64,000 nt of DNA from Geomesophilobacter sediminis (GTDB taxonomy: Bacteria > Desulfobacterota > Desulfuromonadia > Geobacterales > Geobacteraceae): NCBI RefSeq assembly GCF_016458275.1, contig NZ_JAEMHM010000008.1:186001-250000 (forward strand), read 5' to 3'. Of this stretch, positions 27,149 through 37,140 are shown piece by piece; position 1 is the first letter of the stretch; every line of letters begins with the position of its first letter. The notes under the pieces are model-generated. The model searched no databases. It was not told where the DNA came from and worked only from the letters and a program-made list of their open reading frames with translations. A program made the translations under genes and the position numbers.

Positions 27149-30100
27149 ACATCTCCGCGATCTTCATACGCCGTCCGGTAGCCACGACCCTCCTTACCCT
27201 GGGGGTGGTGCTGGCCGGGATGCTGGCCTTCAACCTGCTGCCGGTCTCCCCGTTGCCGCAGGTCGACTTCCCGACCATCTCGGTTTCCGCAGGGCTTCCC
27301 GGCGCGGACCCGGAGACCATGGCGACCTCGGTGGCGGCGCCTTTGGAACGCCAGTTCGGCCGCATCGCCGGGGTCACCGAGATGACCTCCACGAGCAACC
27401 GCGGCTCCACGAGCGTCACCCTGCAGTTCGACCTGTCCCGCGACATCAACGGCGCGGCCCGCGACGTCCAGGCCGCGATCAACGCGGCACGCGGGTATCT
27501 CCCGGCGAACCTCCCCTCCAACCCGAGCTACCGGAAGGTGAACCCTTCCGATGCGCCGATCATGATCATCTCGCTCACCTCGGAGACGGTGACCAAACCG
27601 AAGATGTACGATGCGGCCTCGTCGATCCTGGCCCAAAAGCTCTCCCAGGTGAAAGGGGTAGGGCAGGTCTTCGTCGGGGGGAGTTCGCTTCCCGCGGTGC
27701 GCATCGAGATGAATCCCCTGGCGCTGAATCGCTACGGGGTGAGCCTGGAGAACGTGCGCGGCGCCATCTCATCGACCACGGTGAACCGCCCCAAGGGGAG
27801 CGTCGACGACCGCGACCACACCTGGGAACTCCATTCCAACGACCAGCTCAACACCGCCGCCCAGTACCTTCCGCTCGTGGTGAGCTACCGCTCCGGCGCG
27901 GCGGTGCGGGTCCAGGACATCGCCAACGTGGTCGATTCGGTCGAGGACGTCCGGACCACCGGTATCGTGAACGGCAAGCCCGCCGTCATGGTGGTCCTTT
28001 TCCGCCAGCCCGGCGCCAACATCATCGAGACGGTGGACTCGGTGCGCGACCTCTTGCCGCAGCTCAAAGCCGCCCTTCCCGGCGGGATCGATCTTTCCGT
28101 GGTTTTGGACCGCACCCCGCCGATCCGCGGGTCGCTGCACGACGTCGAGGTCACCCTGCTCATCTCGGCGGCGCTGGTCATCCTGGTCGTCTTCTGGTTC
28201 TTGCGTAACGTCCGCGCCACCATCATCCCGGCGGTGGCGGTCGGGGTCTCCATCATCGGCACCTTCGCGGTGATGTACCTCTTCGGGTACTCGTTGGACA
28301 ACCTCTCCCTGATGGCGCTCACCATCGCCACCGGCTTCGTCGTGGACGACGCCATCGTCGTCCTGGAAAACACGACCCGGTACCGGGAACTGGGCCACTC
28401 TCCCCTGGAGGCCGCGTTCATCGGGAGCCGCGAGATCTCGTTCACCGTCGTCTCCATGAGCATCTCCCTGGTGGCGGTCTTCATCCCGATCCTGTTGATG
28501 GGAGGGATGGTGGGACGGCTCTTCCGGGAGTTCGCCGTCACCCTTTCCGCCTCGATCATGGTGTCGCTTCTGGTATCGCTCACCCTCACCCCGATGATGT
28601 GCGCTATCTTGCTCAGGCCCGAGGAGCCGCGGGAGCACGGATGGCTTTACCGGTGGAGCGAGGGGATGTTCAACCGGCTGCACTCCGGCTACGAGCGGAC
28701 CCTGCGTATCGCCTTGGACCACCAGTTCATCATGCTGCTGGTCACCTTCGTCACCATCGGCTTCAACGTCTATCTCTTCGGTGCGATCCCCAAGGGCTTC
28801 TTCCCCGAACAGGACACCGGGCGGATCGCCGGGAGCATCCAGGCCGCGCAGGACACCTCTTACCAGGCGATGCGCGACAAGCTCACCCAGATCGTGAACA
28901 TCATCAAGACCGACCCCGACATCGAGTACGTGACCGGCTTCACCGGCGGCGGTGGGGGCGGGGGTTCCACGACCAATACCGCCCGGATGTTCATCTCGCT
29001 CAAGCCCTTCTCCAAGCGGAAGGCGAACGCCCAGGAGATCATCCGAAGGCTGCGTGGCAAGATCAACCAGGTTCCCGGCGCCCCGACCTTCCTGCAGCCG
29101 GTGCAGGACCTGCGGGTCGGCGGGCGGATCAGCAACGCGCTCTACCAGTACACCCTGCAGGGGGCGAACATCGCCGAGCTGAACTCCTGGGCCCAGCAGC
29201 TGATGCGCAAGTTCCGCACCATGCCGCAGCTCGTTGATGTCTCCAGCGACCAGCAGGACAAGGGGCGGGAGGCGACCCTGGTGATCGACCGCGCCACCGC
29301 GGCCCGCTTCGGCATCACGCCGCAGGTGATCGACAACACCCTCTACGATGCCTTCGGCCAGCGCCAGGTCGCCATTACCTATACGCTGTTGAACCAGTAT
29401 CATGTGGTGCTCGAGGTGGACCCCGCCTTCTGGCAGCGTCCCGACACGCTGCAGGACATCTACGTCCCCGGGACCAACAACGCCATGGTGCCCCTTTCCG
29501 CGTTCAGCCACTACGAACCTACCGCCTCGGCGCTCGCGGTGAACCACCAAAGCCAGTTCCCCTCGGTCACCCTTTCCTTCAACCTGGCGCCGGGAGTGGC
29601 GCTCGGCCAGGGGGTGCAGGCGATCGAGAAGGCGACCCGGGATCTCGGGATGCCGGCGAGCATCCGGGGGAACTTCTCCGGCTCCGCCCAGGCCTTCCAG
29701 GCGTCGCTCGCCAACGAACCGTTTCTGATCCTGGCCGCGCTGATCACCGTCTACATCGTGCTCGGGGTGCTCTACGAGAGCTACATGCACCCGCTCACCA
29801 TCCTCTCGACCTTGCCATCAGCCGGTGTCGGGGCGGTGCTCGCCCTGATGCTCTTCAAGACCGATTTGAGCCTGATCGCGATCATCGGCGTGATCCTTTT
29901 GATCGGCATCGTGAAGAAGAACGGGATCATGATGGTCGACTTCGCCATCGGGGCCCAGCGCAAGGAAGGGCGCAGCGCCCACGATGCCATCTACGAGGCG
30001 TGCCTGCTCCGGTTCCGTCCCATCATGATGACCACGATGGCCGCCCTTCTGGGTGCGGTGCCGCTGGCGTTGGGAACCGGGGTGGGGAGCGAGCTGCGCC

Positions 30101-30294
30101 GGCCGCTCGGTATCTCCATCGTCGGCGGGCTGATCTTCAGCCAGGCGATGACCCTCTACACGACCCCGGTCGTCTACCTCTACATGGACCGGTTCCGTGA
30201 GTTCATCGAACGGGTACGGGGCAAGAGCGAGCGGCGTCGCGAATACGAGGAAAGCCGCGCCGGACTGGGCGAGGACGACGGGGACAAGGGATAG
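27145..30294 (+). CDS. mdtC: RND efflux transporter, MdtC-like
   Basis: A 1049-residue second pump, clearly paralogous to the preceding one (same [14 protein letters not shown] start and [15 protein letters not shown] relay motif). A glycine run (GGGGGGG) occurs in a porter-domain loop near residue 600. The C-terminal tail is charged. In known MdtBC complexes the two subunits have unequal roles in proton coupling and drug binding. It is followed by a 200-base gap holding REP-like repeats before the outer membrane factor. Confidence 0.95.
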   Translation: MNISAIFIRRPVATTLLTLGVVLAGMLAFNLLPVSPLPQVDFPTISVSAGLPGADPETMATSVAAPLERQFGRIAGVTEMTSTSNRGSTSVTLQFDLSRDINGAARDVQAAINAARGYLPANLPSNPSYRKVNPSDAPIMIISLTSETVTKPKMYDAASSILAQKLSQVKGVGQVFVGGSSLPAVRIEMNPLALNRYGVSLENVRGAISSTTVNRPKGSVDDRDHTWELHSNDQLNTAAQYLPLVVSYRSGAAVRVQDIANVVDSVEDVRTTGIVNGKPAVMVVLFRQPGANIIETVDSVRDLLPQLKAALPGGIDLSVVLDRTPPIRGSLHDVEVTLLISAALVILVVFWFLRNVRATIIPAVAVGVSIIGTFAVMYLFGYSLDNLSLMALTIATGFVVDDAIVVLENTTRYRELGHSPLEAAFIGSREISFTVVSMSISLVAVFIPILLMGGMVGRLFREFAVTLSASIMVSLLVSLTLTPMMCAILLRPEEPREHGWLYRWSEGMFNRLHSGYERTLRIALDHQFIMLLVTFVTIGFNVYLFGAIPKGFFPEQDTGRIAGSIQAAQDTSYQAMRDKLTQIVNIIKTDPDIEYVTGFTGGGGGGGSTTNTARMFISLKPFSKRKANAQEIIRRLRGKINQVPGAPTFLQPVQDLRVGGRISNALYQYTLQGANIAELNSWAQQLMRKFRTMPQLVDVSSDQQDKGREATLVIDRATAARFGITPQVIDNTLYDAFGQRQVAITYTLLNQYHVVLEVDPAFWQRPDTLQDIYVPGTNNAMVPLSAFSHYEPTASALAVNHQSQFPSVTLSFNLAPGVALGQGVQAIEKATRDLGMPASIRGNFSGSAQAFQASLANEPFLILAALITVYIVLGVLYESYMHPLTILSTLPSAGVGAVLALMLFKTDLSLIAIIGVILLIGIVKKNGIMMVDFAIGAQRKEGRSAHDAIYEACLLRFRPIMMTTMAALLGAVPLALGTGVGSELRRPLGISIVGGLIFSQAMTLYTTPVVYLYMDRFREFIERVRGKSERRREYEESRAGLGEDDGDKG

Positions 30295-30314
30295 CAGGAT
30301 GGTTGTGATTATGC

Positions 30315-30441
30315 TGTGGGAGCGCCATTCCTGGCGCGAATGGCAGTTAGTTAGGTAAGAAAGGTGGTTGCGTCCTGTAGGAGCGACATTCCTGTCGCGA
30401 TCCACATCCTTTAATCGCTCCCGAAAGGGCGCTCCCACAGG
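30315..30441. repeat. Cluster of three REP-like repeats
   Basis: Two direct copies of TGTRGGAGCGMCATTCCTGK (30315-30339 and 30376-30400, ending in CGCGA) and one inverted copy (30414-30441) lie between the pump and outer membrane factor genes. Each forms a short hairpin. Further single copies occur at 35081, 35922 and 45840. Confidence 0.8.
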
Positions 30442-30494
30442 GTAGGCGCCTATGCATCAGATGATGTTTTCCGCTAACGGAAGGAAGGTATCCC

Positions 30495-32060
30495 ATGCGC
30501 TTTTTAAATAGATCGATCCAGCTCACCGGGGCGGCGGCACTCCTGCTTTTGACCGCCTGCACCGTCGGCCCCAATTACGTCAAACCCTCGGCCCCGGTCC
30601 CGCCGCCATCCATGGATGCGTTCAAGGAGAGCGCCGGTTGGAAGCTTGCCCGCCCCGGCGGGGAAACGCTCGGCGAGAAGTGGTGGCAGCTCTTCAACGA
30701 CCCTCAGCTGAACGACCTCGAAGAGCAGGTGAACATCTCCAACCAGAACGTCCTGGCGGCCGAGGCGCAGTTCCGCCAGGCGAAGGCCTTGGTGCAGTCG
30801 GCGCGTGCCGGCTACTTCCCGACCGTCACCGCCGGCGCCTCGGTAACCCGCGCCGGGACCGGCGGGAGCGGCAGCAGCGGGTCCGCCGGCTCGGCGGCCT
30901 CCTCGCGCGGTATTGCCGGAACCACCACCTATGCGCTTCCGATCGACTTCGCCTGGGAGGCGGACGTCTGGGGACGGGTGCGCCGCACCGTCGAGGCCAA
31001 CCGCTCCAGCGCGCAGGCAACTGAAGCCGACCTTGCCGGGGTACGGCTCTCGGCCCAGGCCGCCCTTGCCGAGGATTACTTCCTGCTCCGCGCCCAGGAC
31101 GTCCAGATCCGGCTTCTTAACGACACGGTGGCGAGCTTTCAGAAGGCGCTCGATCTGACCAACAACCGCTACCAAGGTGGCGTCGTGGCCCGCTCCGACG
31201 TGCTGCAGGCGGAAACTCAACTCAAACAGGCCCAGGCCCAGGCGATCGACCTCAGCGTGCAGCGGGCGCAGCTGGAACATGCCATTGCATTGCTGGTCGG
31301 CAAACCGGCCTCGGTGTTTTCAATTCCGACCGTCCCGTTCTCCCCGGTCTTCCCCAACATCCCGACCGGCGTGCCGTCCCAGCTTTTGGAGCGCCGGCCC
31401 GACATCGCCGGTGCCGAGCGCCGGATGCAGGCGGCCAACGCCGAGATCGGCGTCGCCAAGGCAGCCTTCTACCCGACCGTCGGCCTCGGCGCTTCGGCGG
31501 GCTTCCAATCGACCAGCCTCTCCAACTGGCTCTCCTGGCCGAGCTTTTTGTGGTCGGTCGGTCCGACGCTGTCGCAGACCCTGTTCGACGGCGGGCTGAG
31601 AAGGGCCCAGACCGAGCAGGCCAAGGCTGCCTACGACGCGGTCGTCGCCAACTACCGCCAGACCGTGCTCACCGGCTTCCAGGAAGTCGAGGACAACTTG
31701 GCCGCGCTGCGCATCCTGGAGTCCGAAGCGGCGGCCCAAAACGATGCGGTGACTGCCGCCCGGTCGTCCCTCGCGGTGACCCTGAACCAGTACCGGGCCG
31801 GCATCGTGAGCTACATAAACGTGACCGTGGCCCAGAACACCCTCCTTACCAACGAGCGAAGCGCGGTGGACATCCTGGGGCGGCGGCTTTCCGCGAGCGT
31901 GCTCCTGATCCGGGCCTTAGGCGGCGGGTGGGACACCTCGAAGATCACCTACGACCGGCCCAAACAAGCTCCCGCACCTGCGGCGGCCGGCGCTGCCCCT
32001 GCCGCCGGAGCGTCGCCCAATACCGGCACGGTGGTCTCTGCGGGCGCCGCCAAGAAATAA
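30495..32060 (+). CDS. Outer membrane efflux lipoprotein (NodT/OprM family)
   Basis: The 521-residue TolC-like channel begins with a lipobox (LLLTACTVGPNYVKP), typical for the NodT group. Two repeated coiled-coil/strand halves are seen (FAWEADVWGRVRRTVEAN and TLSQTLFDGGLRRAQTEQ). It completes a tripartite pump with the adaptor and transporters upstream. The C-terminus ends in an Ala/Pro-rich tail. AAGGAAGG precedes the ATG. Confidence 0.93.
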   Translation: MRFLNRSIQLTGAAALLLLTACTVGPNYVKPSAPVPPPSMDAFKESAGWKLARPGGETLGEKWWQLFNDPQLNDLEEQVNISNQNVLAAEAQFRQAKALVQSARAGYFPTVTAGASVTRAGTGGSGSSGSAGSAASSRGIAGTTTYALPIDFAWEADVWGRVRRTVEANRSSAQATEADLAGVRLSAQAALAEDYFLLRAQDVQIRLLNDTVASFQKALDLTNNRYQGGVVARSDVLQAETQLKQAQAQAIDLSVQRAQLEHAIALLVGKPASVFSIPTVPFSPVFPNIPTGVPSQLLERRPDIAGAERRMQAANAEIGVAKAAFYPTVGLGASAGFQSTSLSNWLSWPSFLWSVGPTLSQTLFDGGLRRAQTEQAKAAYDAVVANYRQTVLTGFQEVEDNLAALRILESEAAAQNDAVTAARSSLAVTLNQYRAGIVSYINVTVAQNTLLTNERSAVDILGRRLSASVLLIRALGGGWDTSKITYDRPKQAPAPAAAGAAPAAGASPNTGTVVSAGAAKK

Positions 32061-32221
32061 GTGGGTGAAAACCTTGGAGCAATCTGGTAGGATTCGGTGG
32101 CTTTGGGGGCCCAAAGAGACTGTTGCTCATAACGGGACGGGACCCGGTTCATATCAATGGCGACATGCTGACACGGAGGGGTGACGAGCCCGGACATCCT
32201 TGCGGCGATCTAAGAGGCAAC

Positions 32222-32911
32222 ATGAAATACTGCAGATTCTTCCTTATCTTTTTGCTGCTGGCGCTGACCGCAGGGTGCGGTGCCGACTGGTTCCCGGAGT
32301 ATCACCAATCACCCACCGATCCGAACGTATTTTCTTTCGATACGCAGACCAACGTCGCTTTGGGGAGTGTGGTCAAGTCCAATACCATCACCGTCCAGGG
32401 CCTCAAGGCCGCGAGCACGACCATAACCATCTCCGATACCACCGGATCCGGGAGCCAGTACTCCATCAACGGCGGGGCCTTCACTTCTGCCAACGGGACC
32501 GTGAAAAACGGAGATACGGTGACGGTGCAGCATACGGCTTCCAGCACCGTTGGCGGCGTCGTCGTTACGACCGTTACCATCGGAAATATCGCCGAGACCT
32601 TTACCAGCATTGTCAGCAACGTTCAGCCCCTGTTCAGTCCGATCACCAAGCAGGCGGCCGCCGGGAAGGATGTAGATTCCGGTCTCGTGACTTTGAATAT
32701 CACCCCGGGATCCTACGTTGTCAGCATAACGAACGGGCTTTTCTCAACCAACGCCACCACCGGGTTCACTGCGATAAGTCAGTCGATCACGTTTTCCTCT
32801 CCCGCCGTGATCTACCTGCGCAATACGGCTCCCAGCACCGTGGGACAAAGCGTCGTTACGACCCTGACCGTCGGTAATCAGACCGGAACGATGACGACGA
32901 CGGCGCAATAA
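32222..32911 (+). CDS. Secreted lipoprotein with two repeated beta units, unknown function
   Basis: The signal ends in LTAGCGADW, a lipobox near residue 19, giving a mature chain of about 210 residues. Two halves repeat: both contain a block of the form ASSTVGGVVVTTVTIGN or APSTVGQSVVTTLTVGN preceded by Ser/Thr-rich strands. I do not recognise the family. ATG 32222 is used because the lipoprotein signal starts there and AAGAGG precedes it. A strong terminator follows, so it is a single unit. Confidence 0.75.
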   Translation: MKYCRFFLIFLLLALTAGCGADWFPEYHQSPTDPNVFSFDTQTNVALGSVVKSNTITVQGLKAASTTITISDTTGSGSQYSINGGAFTSANGTVKNGDTVTVQHTASSTVGGVVVTTVTIGNIAETFTSIVSNVQPLFSPITKQAAAGKDVDSGLVTLNITPGSYVVSITNGLFSTNATTGFTAISQSITFSSPAVIYLRNTAPSTVGQSVVTTLTVGNQTGTMTTTAQ

Positions 32912-32960
32912 GGGCCCATTCCCGCGGCAGAACTGCCACCCCCGCAGGTACTTACATAAC

Positions 32961-32992
32961 AAGGCAGCGGCGCAAAATTGTGCCGCTGCCTT
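32961..32992 (+). terminator. Intrinsic terminator
   Basis: AAGGCAGCGGC pairs with GCCGCTGCCTT around an AT-rich loop, followed by TTGT. It lies 50 bases after the lipoprotein stop. Confidence 0.75.
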
Positions 32993-33076
32993 TGTCATTT
33001 ATTCCCTTGCCACGACGTCCTCACTCTGTCCCTCACCTATCCAGGATTCTTGCCCCCCGCGCCGATTTCTTTCCTC

Positions 33077-33105
33077 TTTGGCGCGGAGTTTAACCGCGTT
33101 ATAAT
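33077..33105 (+). promoter_or_regulatory. Candidate promoter of the acyl-CoA ligase gene
   Basis: TTTGGC (33077-33082), 17-base spacer and TATAAT (33100-33105) lie 45 bases before the ATG. The -10 box is perfect, the -35 weak. Confidence 0.45.
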
Positions 33106-33150
33106 GAATCGTCCCGGCAACCACCTTTCACCTTCCGCAGGAGATGCGTC

Positions 33151-34959
33151 ATGTCCGGCACTCTCGATCTCATTTCCCCCGATGTAGCTCCGACCCTTCC
33201 CGCGCTTTTCTGCGAACGCGTCCGGCGCACCCCGGACGCCTGTGCTTATCGACGCTTCGATCTCGGCGACCGCTGTTGCGAAGAGGCCACCTGGGCCGAA
33301 GTCTCCCGCCTGGCGGCCCGCTGGCAGGTCGCCCTGCGCCAGGAAGGGCTCCAACCCGGCGACCGGGTCGCGGTGATGCTGCGCAACAGCCTGGAGTGGG
33401 TCATTTTCGACCTCGCTTCCATGGGACTGGGACTGATCACCGTTCCGCTCTTCGTCAATGACCGTCCCGACAACTTCACCTTCATCCTCGGGGAGACCGG
33501 CGCCAAATTTCTGCTCCTCGACGGGGTGGAACAGTGGGAGCGGATTCGGCGGGTGCAGGACCGTCTGGTCAGCCTGGTGCGGTTCGTCGCGGTGATCCAC
33601 GCCTGCGATCACGACTGCGATCCCCGGCTGATCGACCTTTCGCGCTGGATCCCGGAAGAGGCTCCCCCCTATGATCCCGGCAACTGGAGCCCGGACTCCG
33701 TTGCCTCCATCGTCTATACCTCGGGGACGACCGGCAATCCCAAAGGGGTGATGCTCACCCACCGCAACATGCTTTCCAATGCCTGGGCCGGCATGCAGAG
33801 AATCCCCATCTACCGTGAGGATCTCTTCCTCTCGTTTCTTCCTCTTTCCCACACCCTGGAGCGGACCGCCGGTTACTATGCGCCGATGATGGCCGGGGCG
33901 TCGGTCGCCCACGTTCGCTCCCTGGAAAAACTCCCCGAGGACCTGGTAATCGTGCGCCCCACCGTGATCGTGTCCGTGCCGCGGGTTTTCGAGCGGGTCC
34001 ACAAACGGCTGACCGGCAAACTGGCGCAGGGCCCGCGCTTTAGAAGAGAGCTCTTTTTCCTGGCCGCCCGGATCGGCTGGCAGCGCTTCCAACACCGGCA
34101 AGGGACCGGCGGCTGGTCGCCGTCTTTTCTCCTTTGGCCGATTCTCAAGCATCTTGTTGCCGACAAAGTGATGGCGGCGCTGGGCGGACGGGTCCGGCTC
34201 TCGATCAGCGGCGGCGCACCGCTCAACCCGGAGACGGCGCGCCTGTTCATTTCCTTCGGGCTCGACGTGCTGCAGGGATACGGCCTGACCGAGACCAGCC
34301 CGGTAGTGGCGGTGAATCCGGCGATCGGGAACCGCCCCGAGACCGTGGGGCCGCCCATCGACGGCGTTCAGGTGAAGGTCGCGGGAAGCGGAGAGTTGCT
34401 GGTGAAGGGGCCGAACGTGATGAGCGGCTATTGGAACCGCCTGGAAGCGACCCAACTGGCCCTGGAAGAGGACGGCTGGCTGCACACCGGCGACCTCGCC
34501 ACCGTCGATGGCGACGGTTACATAAGCATCACCGGGCGGATCAAGGACATCATCGTTTTGGCCACCGGCGAGAAGGTGGCGCCGGCCGATCTGGAGATGG
34601 CGATCGCCGTCGATCCGCTCTTCGAGCAGGTACTCGTCGTAGGGGAGGGGAGGCCGTATTTATCGGCCTTGGTGGTGGTGAACGAGGAACAGTTCCTGCG
34701 CGTTTTGTCCGAGAAGGGGCTGGCCGAGGCGCGGGAGGCGGTTCCGGCCGATGATCCGCGGGTGGAGCAGACTTTCCTGGAGCGCATCGCCGCCGCGATC
34801 GCCCATTTCCCGGGATACGCGAAGATCTGGCGGGTGCACGCCACCCTGATCCCGTGGGAGATCAACGAGGGACTGATCACCGCGACGCTGAAATTGCGCC
34901 GCGCCCAGCTCATCGAGCGCTACCGCGCCGAGATCGACGCGCTGTATGCGGGGCATTGA
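33151..34959 (+). CDS. Long-chain acyl-CoA synthetase (AMP-forming, FadD15-like)
   Basis: The 602-residue enzyme adenylates a fatty acid and transfers it to CoA. Motifs are in order: YTSGTTGNPKGVMLTHRN (about 188), the SGGAPLNPE and QGYGLTETSP blocks (about 350-385), WLHTGDLATVDGDG (about 445) and GRIKDIIVLATGEKVAP. The C-terminal lysine region is present (GLITATLKLRR). AGGAGATG precedes the ATG. It seems monocistronic. Confidence 0.92.
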   Translation: MSGTLDLISPDVAPTLPALFCERVRRTPDACAYRRFDLGDRCCEEATWAEVSRLAARWQVALRQEGLQPGDRVAVMLRNSLEWVIFDLASMGLGLITVPLFVNDRPDNFTFILGETGAKFLLLDGVEQWERIRRVQDRLVSLVRFVAVIHACDHDCDPRLIDLSRWIPEEAPPYDPGNWSPDSVASIVYTSGTTGNPKGVMLTHRNMLSNAWAGMQRIPIYREDLFLSFLPLSHTLERTAGYYAPMMAGASVAHVRSLEKLPEDLVIVRPTVIVSVPRVFERVHKRLTGKLAQGPRFRRELFFLAARIGWQRFQHRQGTGGWSPSFLLWPILKHLVADKVMAALGGRVRLSISGGAPLNPETARLFISFGLDVLQGYGLTETSPVVAVNPAIGNRPETVGPPIDGVQVKVAGSGELLVKGPNVMSGYWNRLEATQLALEEDGWLHTGDLATVDGDGYISITGRIKDIIVLATGEKVAPADLEMAIAVDPLFEQVLVVGEGRPYLSALVVVNEEQFLRVLSEKGLAEAREAVPADDPRVEQTFLERIAAAIAHFPGYAKIWRVHATLIPWEINEGLITATLKLRRAQLIERYRAEIDALYAGH

Positions 34960-35263
34960 TGGAACCGGCGTCTGGGATCGAGAATCTGGGGGCTGGGGGC
35001 GGGGATGGCGTATTGGGTATTGGGTATTAGGAGCAGGGATCGGGGGGAAACGCTTGCCGAGGGGATGTGGGGCCTTACCCTGTGGGAGCGTCCTTCCGGG
35101 CGCGATTGAAGAAAGCTGTCGGTGGGCAGGTATCTGTCCACGATGAGGCCGAAGTCTCCCTGCCATCGCTGTTGATCATTTCCTACCAGATGGTAGCGTT
35201 TTTCTTTGCCATTGAGCTGCATGTTTCTTAGTATGGAATTAAGTAGTTACCAGGAGAACGTAG
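34960..35263. other. Intergenic region with G-rich simple repeats and one REP-like copy
   Basis: Near 34975-35050 the plus strand has G-runs separated by short spacers and a TATTGGG unit repeated in tandem. A REP-like copy lies at 35081-35105. No coding features are seen. AGGAG at 35250-35254 belongs to the antitoxin gene. Confidence 0.55.
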
Positions 35264-35536
35264 ATGGCCATACAAAGAGACGAAGAACATATCCCGCTTC
35301 CGGTTGATGTTTATGAACGTATCAGCGCTGCTGCAGCAGCGCTCGGCACCACCTTGAACGAATTCGTTGTATCTGCCGCAATAGAAAAGGCTGACGCAGT
35401 TTTAGACCAGGAAACAGTAATCAGATTAGACGGGGCGTCGTCCAAGATCCTGTTTGACTTGCTCGATAATCCTCCCGAACCCAATGATTATATGAAGGCG
35501 GCACTGGAGCAGAGGAAGAGGCTGCTGTGCAAGTAG
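35264..35536 (+). CDS. DUF1778 (TacA-type) antitoxin
   Basis: The 90-residue protein starts with a ribbon-helix-helix region (IPLPVDVYERISAAAAAL, then LNEFVVSAAIEKAD) and ends in the toxin-neutralising arm (LFDLLDNPPEPNDYMKAALE). Such antitoxins bind GNAT-type acetyltransferase toxins that acetylate charged tRNAs, and repress their own operon. The gene appears intact with an AGGAG site. The toxin overlapping its end is broken, so this is an orphan antitoxin unless it answers a toxin elsewhere. Confidence 0.85.
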   Translation: MAIQRDEEHIPLPVDVYERISAAAAALGTTLNEFVVSAAIEKADAVLDQETVIRLDGASSKILFDLLDNPPEPNDYMKAALEQRKRLLCK

Positions 35537-35856
35537 TCCCTCTGTCAAAGGCTCATGATCGTGCCGGTTGATTGTGGAGTTGCTCCGTTGAATCAGTTTC
35601 TGAAGGAGACGGCACGGCAACATGGCGAAAAGGAATCAGCAAGACGTTTGTTCTCGTCGACGATGCAAAGCCCGGGGAAATCCTGGGCTTTTTTACACTT
35701 GCTATCTGCGAGATTTCAGTCGAAGTATTACCGGAAAGGTATGCAAAGAAATACCCTGATTCAGCTCTTCCCGCAGTGAGGCTGGCTCGCCTTGCGGTCT
35801 CTGTTGATGCAAGGGGACAGTTTTTGCCGATGCAGACCCTTTTGAAGCTGGAGTAG
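35527..35856 (+). pseudogene. GNAT-family (TacT-type) toxin, frameshifted and internally deleted
   Basis: GTG 35527 overlaps the antitoxin end and begins QVVPLSKAHDRAG, the expected toxin start, but runs into TGA. The reading continues in a second frame (CGVAPLNQFLKETARQHGEK) and then a third (GISKTFVLVDDAKPGEILGF), each requiring one lost base. After VRLARLAVSVDA the chain jumps to GQFLPMQTLLKLE, the usual C-terminus, so the acetyl-CoA-binding core has been deleted. The protein cannot be active. Confidence 0.8.
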
Positions 35857-35921
35857 ATCTTGGCGGCACGCGCTCTCGTGGTCAGGTAGTCGCCCGAGCT
35901 TGGACGAGGGCGGCCGAGTCT

Positions 35922-35946
35922 TGTAGGAGCGACTTTCCTGTCGCGA
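35922..35946 (+). repeat. REP-like repeat
   Basis: TGTAGGAGCGACTTTCCTGT followed by CGCGA, the same hairpin as at 30376. It is the only structure noted between the toxin remnant and the regulator gene (35857-36144). Confidence 0.75.
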
Positions 35947-36144
35947 TCAACCCGCAACGCGGGTTGCAACCTGCCTGTCCTGGCAGATGACGGGATAGCA
36001 TGCCGCGCCCCTCCGAAACCTGGCCCGATATTCAGCTGTCGGGCCATTTCTTTTAAACAAAGAGCGACACCTCTGCCGCAATCACCCTCTGGCAATCGCG
36101 AAAGCTATGTCGCTCACACACAGCATGTCCTCCACGGGGAACCC

Positions 36145-37140
36145 TCAGCTTTCGTACTGCTGCGCCGCACCCTTTACGATCTTCCCGATCTCCTCGCGCA
36201 GCTCGGGCGGCTCCAGGACCTCGGCGTGGGCTCCGTAGGATAAAAGCCAGGAAAGGATCTCCATCTTTCCCCCCGCCCGGAACTTCAGCAGCACCCCGCC
36301 GTCTTCCTGCTCCACGATCTCCTGGGAACGGTGCCAGACCCGGTCCTTTATCGAATGCCCCACCTCCCGGTCAAAGCGCACCGCCACTTCCATCGGCGGC
36401 TCGGCGACCAGGCCGAACGCTCCCTCCAGCGCCTGCCCCGGATTGAATCCCTCCGGAATCTCGAAACGTTCCTTCCCCGCCTCCACCCCCCGGATCCGCT
36501 CCAGGGCAAAGGTCCGCAGCGCCTTGCGCTCGTGCGCGTAACCGAGCAGGTAGATCCCCCCTTTCTGGAAAAGCAGGGTGTACGGGTCGAAATGGTAGTT
36601 TTCCGGCACACTTCGGCCGGCCGGCAGGTAGCTCACCGTGAGCTGCTTCTGGTAGAGGAGCGCCTCGCGGATTGCCTTCAGGTGTTCGGCCGATCCCTGG
36701 TAATCGCGCCTCCCCTGGATGAGCGGCAGCGCCACCTGGGCGATCCGTTCCATGTGCGCGGCAAAGCGCGGCGGCAGGACGGAGTTTACCTTGCCGAAAA
36801 TGCTTTCCACGTCGTCGCGAAACGGGGTGCCGCTTAGAAGGTCGAGCTGGGAACGGAGCAGGGAGAGGGTCATCAGCTCCTGAAGGGTGAAACGGATGGG
36901 GGGGACGTCCTTGAAGCCGGTGATGAAGCGGTAGAGCTTGACGCCGTCGGTCCACTCGGCGGTGAGCGGGTATCCCGCCTCCTGGATGGAGACGAGATCC
37001 CGCTGGATGGTGCGGCGGTTCACTCCGGTCGCCTCGACGAGTTCGTCGAGGGTGATGCCGTGGCGCGACTCGATGAGCCGGATGATGTCGTGGACCCGGG
37101 CCGCCTGCGAGTATTTCTTGGCAGGACGCCCTTTAGGCAT
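36145..37140 (-). CDS. WYL-domain transcriptional regulator
   Basis: A winged-helix N-terminus (DELVEATGVNRRTIQRDL, about residues 25-50) is followed by a WYL domain (about 140-230, VSYLPAGRSVPENYHFDPY, GGIYLLGYAHERKALRTFAL) and the WCX-type C-terminal extension (EILSWLLSYGAHAEVLEPPELREE). WYL regulators sense ligands, often nucleotides or DNA ends. The start at 37140 overlaps the helicase stop by eight bases, so the two genes are translationally coupled; an earlier ATG at 37176 has no better ribosome site. It spans 331 residues. Confidence 0.88.
   Translation of the reverse strand: MPKGRPAKKYSQAARVHDIIRLIESRHGITLDELVEATGVNRRTIQRDLVSIQEAGYPLTAEWTDGVKLYRFITGFKDVPPIRFTLQELMTLSLLRSQLDLLSGTPFRDDVESIFGKVNSVLPPRFAAHMERIAQVALPLIQGRRDYQGSAEHLKAIREALLYQKQLTVSYLPAGRSVPENYHFDPYTLLFQKGGIYLLGYAHERKALRTFALERIRGVEAGKERFEIPEGFNPGQALEGAFGLVAEPPMEVAVRFDREVGHSIKDRVWHRSQEIVEQEDGGVLLKFRAGGKMEILSWLLSYGAHAEVLEPPELREEIGKIVKGAAQQYES

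Noticed and set aside
32061-32221. GEMM (cyclic dinucleotide) riboswitch in the leader of the lipoprotein gene; also considered at 54383-54531
   Set aside because: The conserved GEMM core (CACGCACAGGGCAAACC-like) and tetraloop receptor are not present; only generic hairpins are seen.
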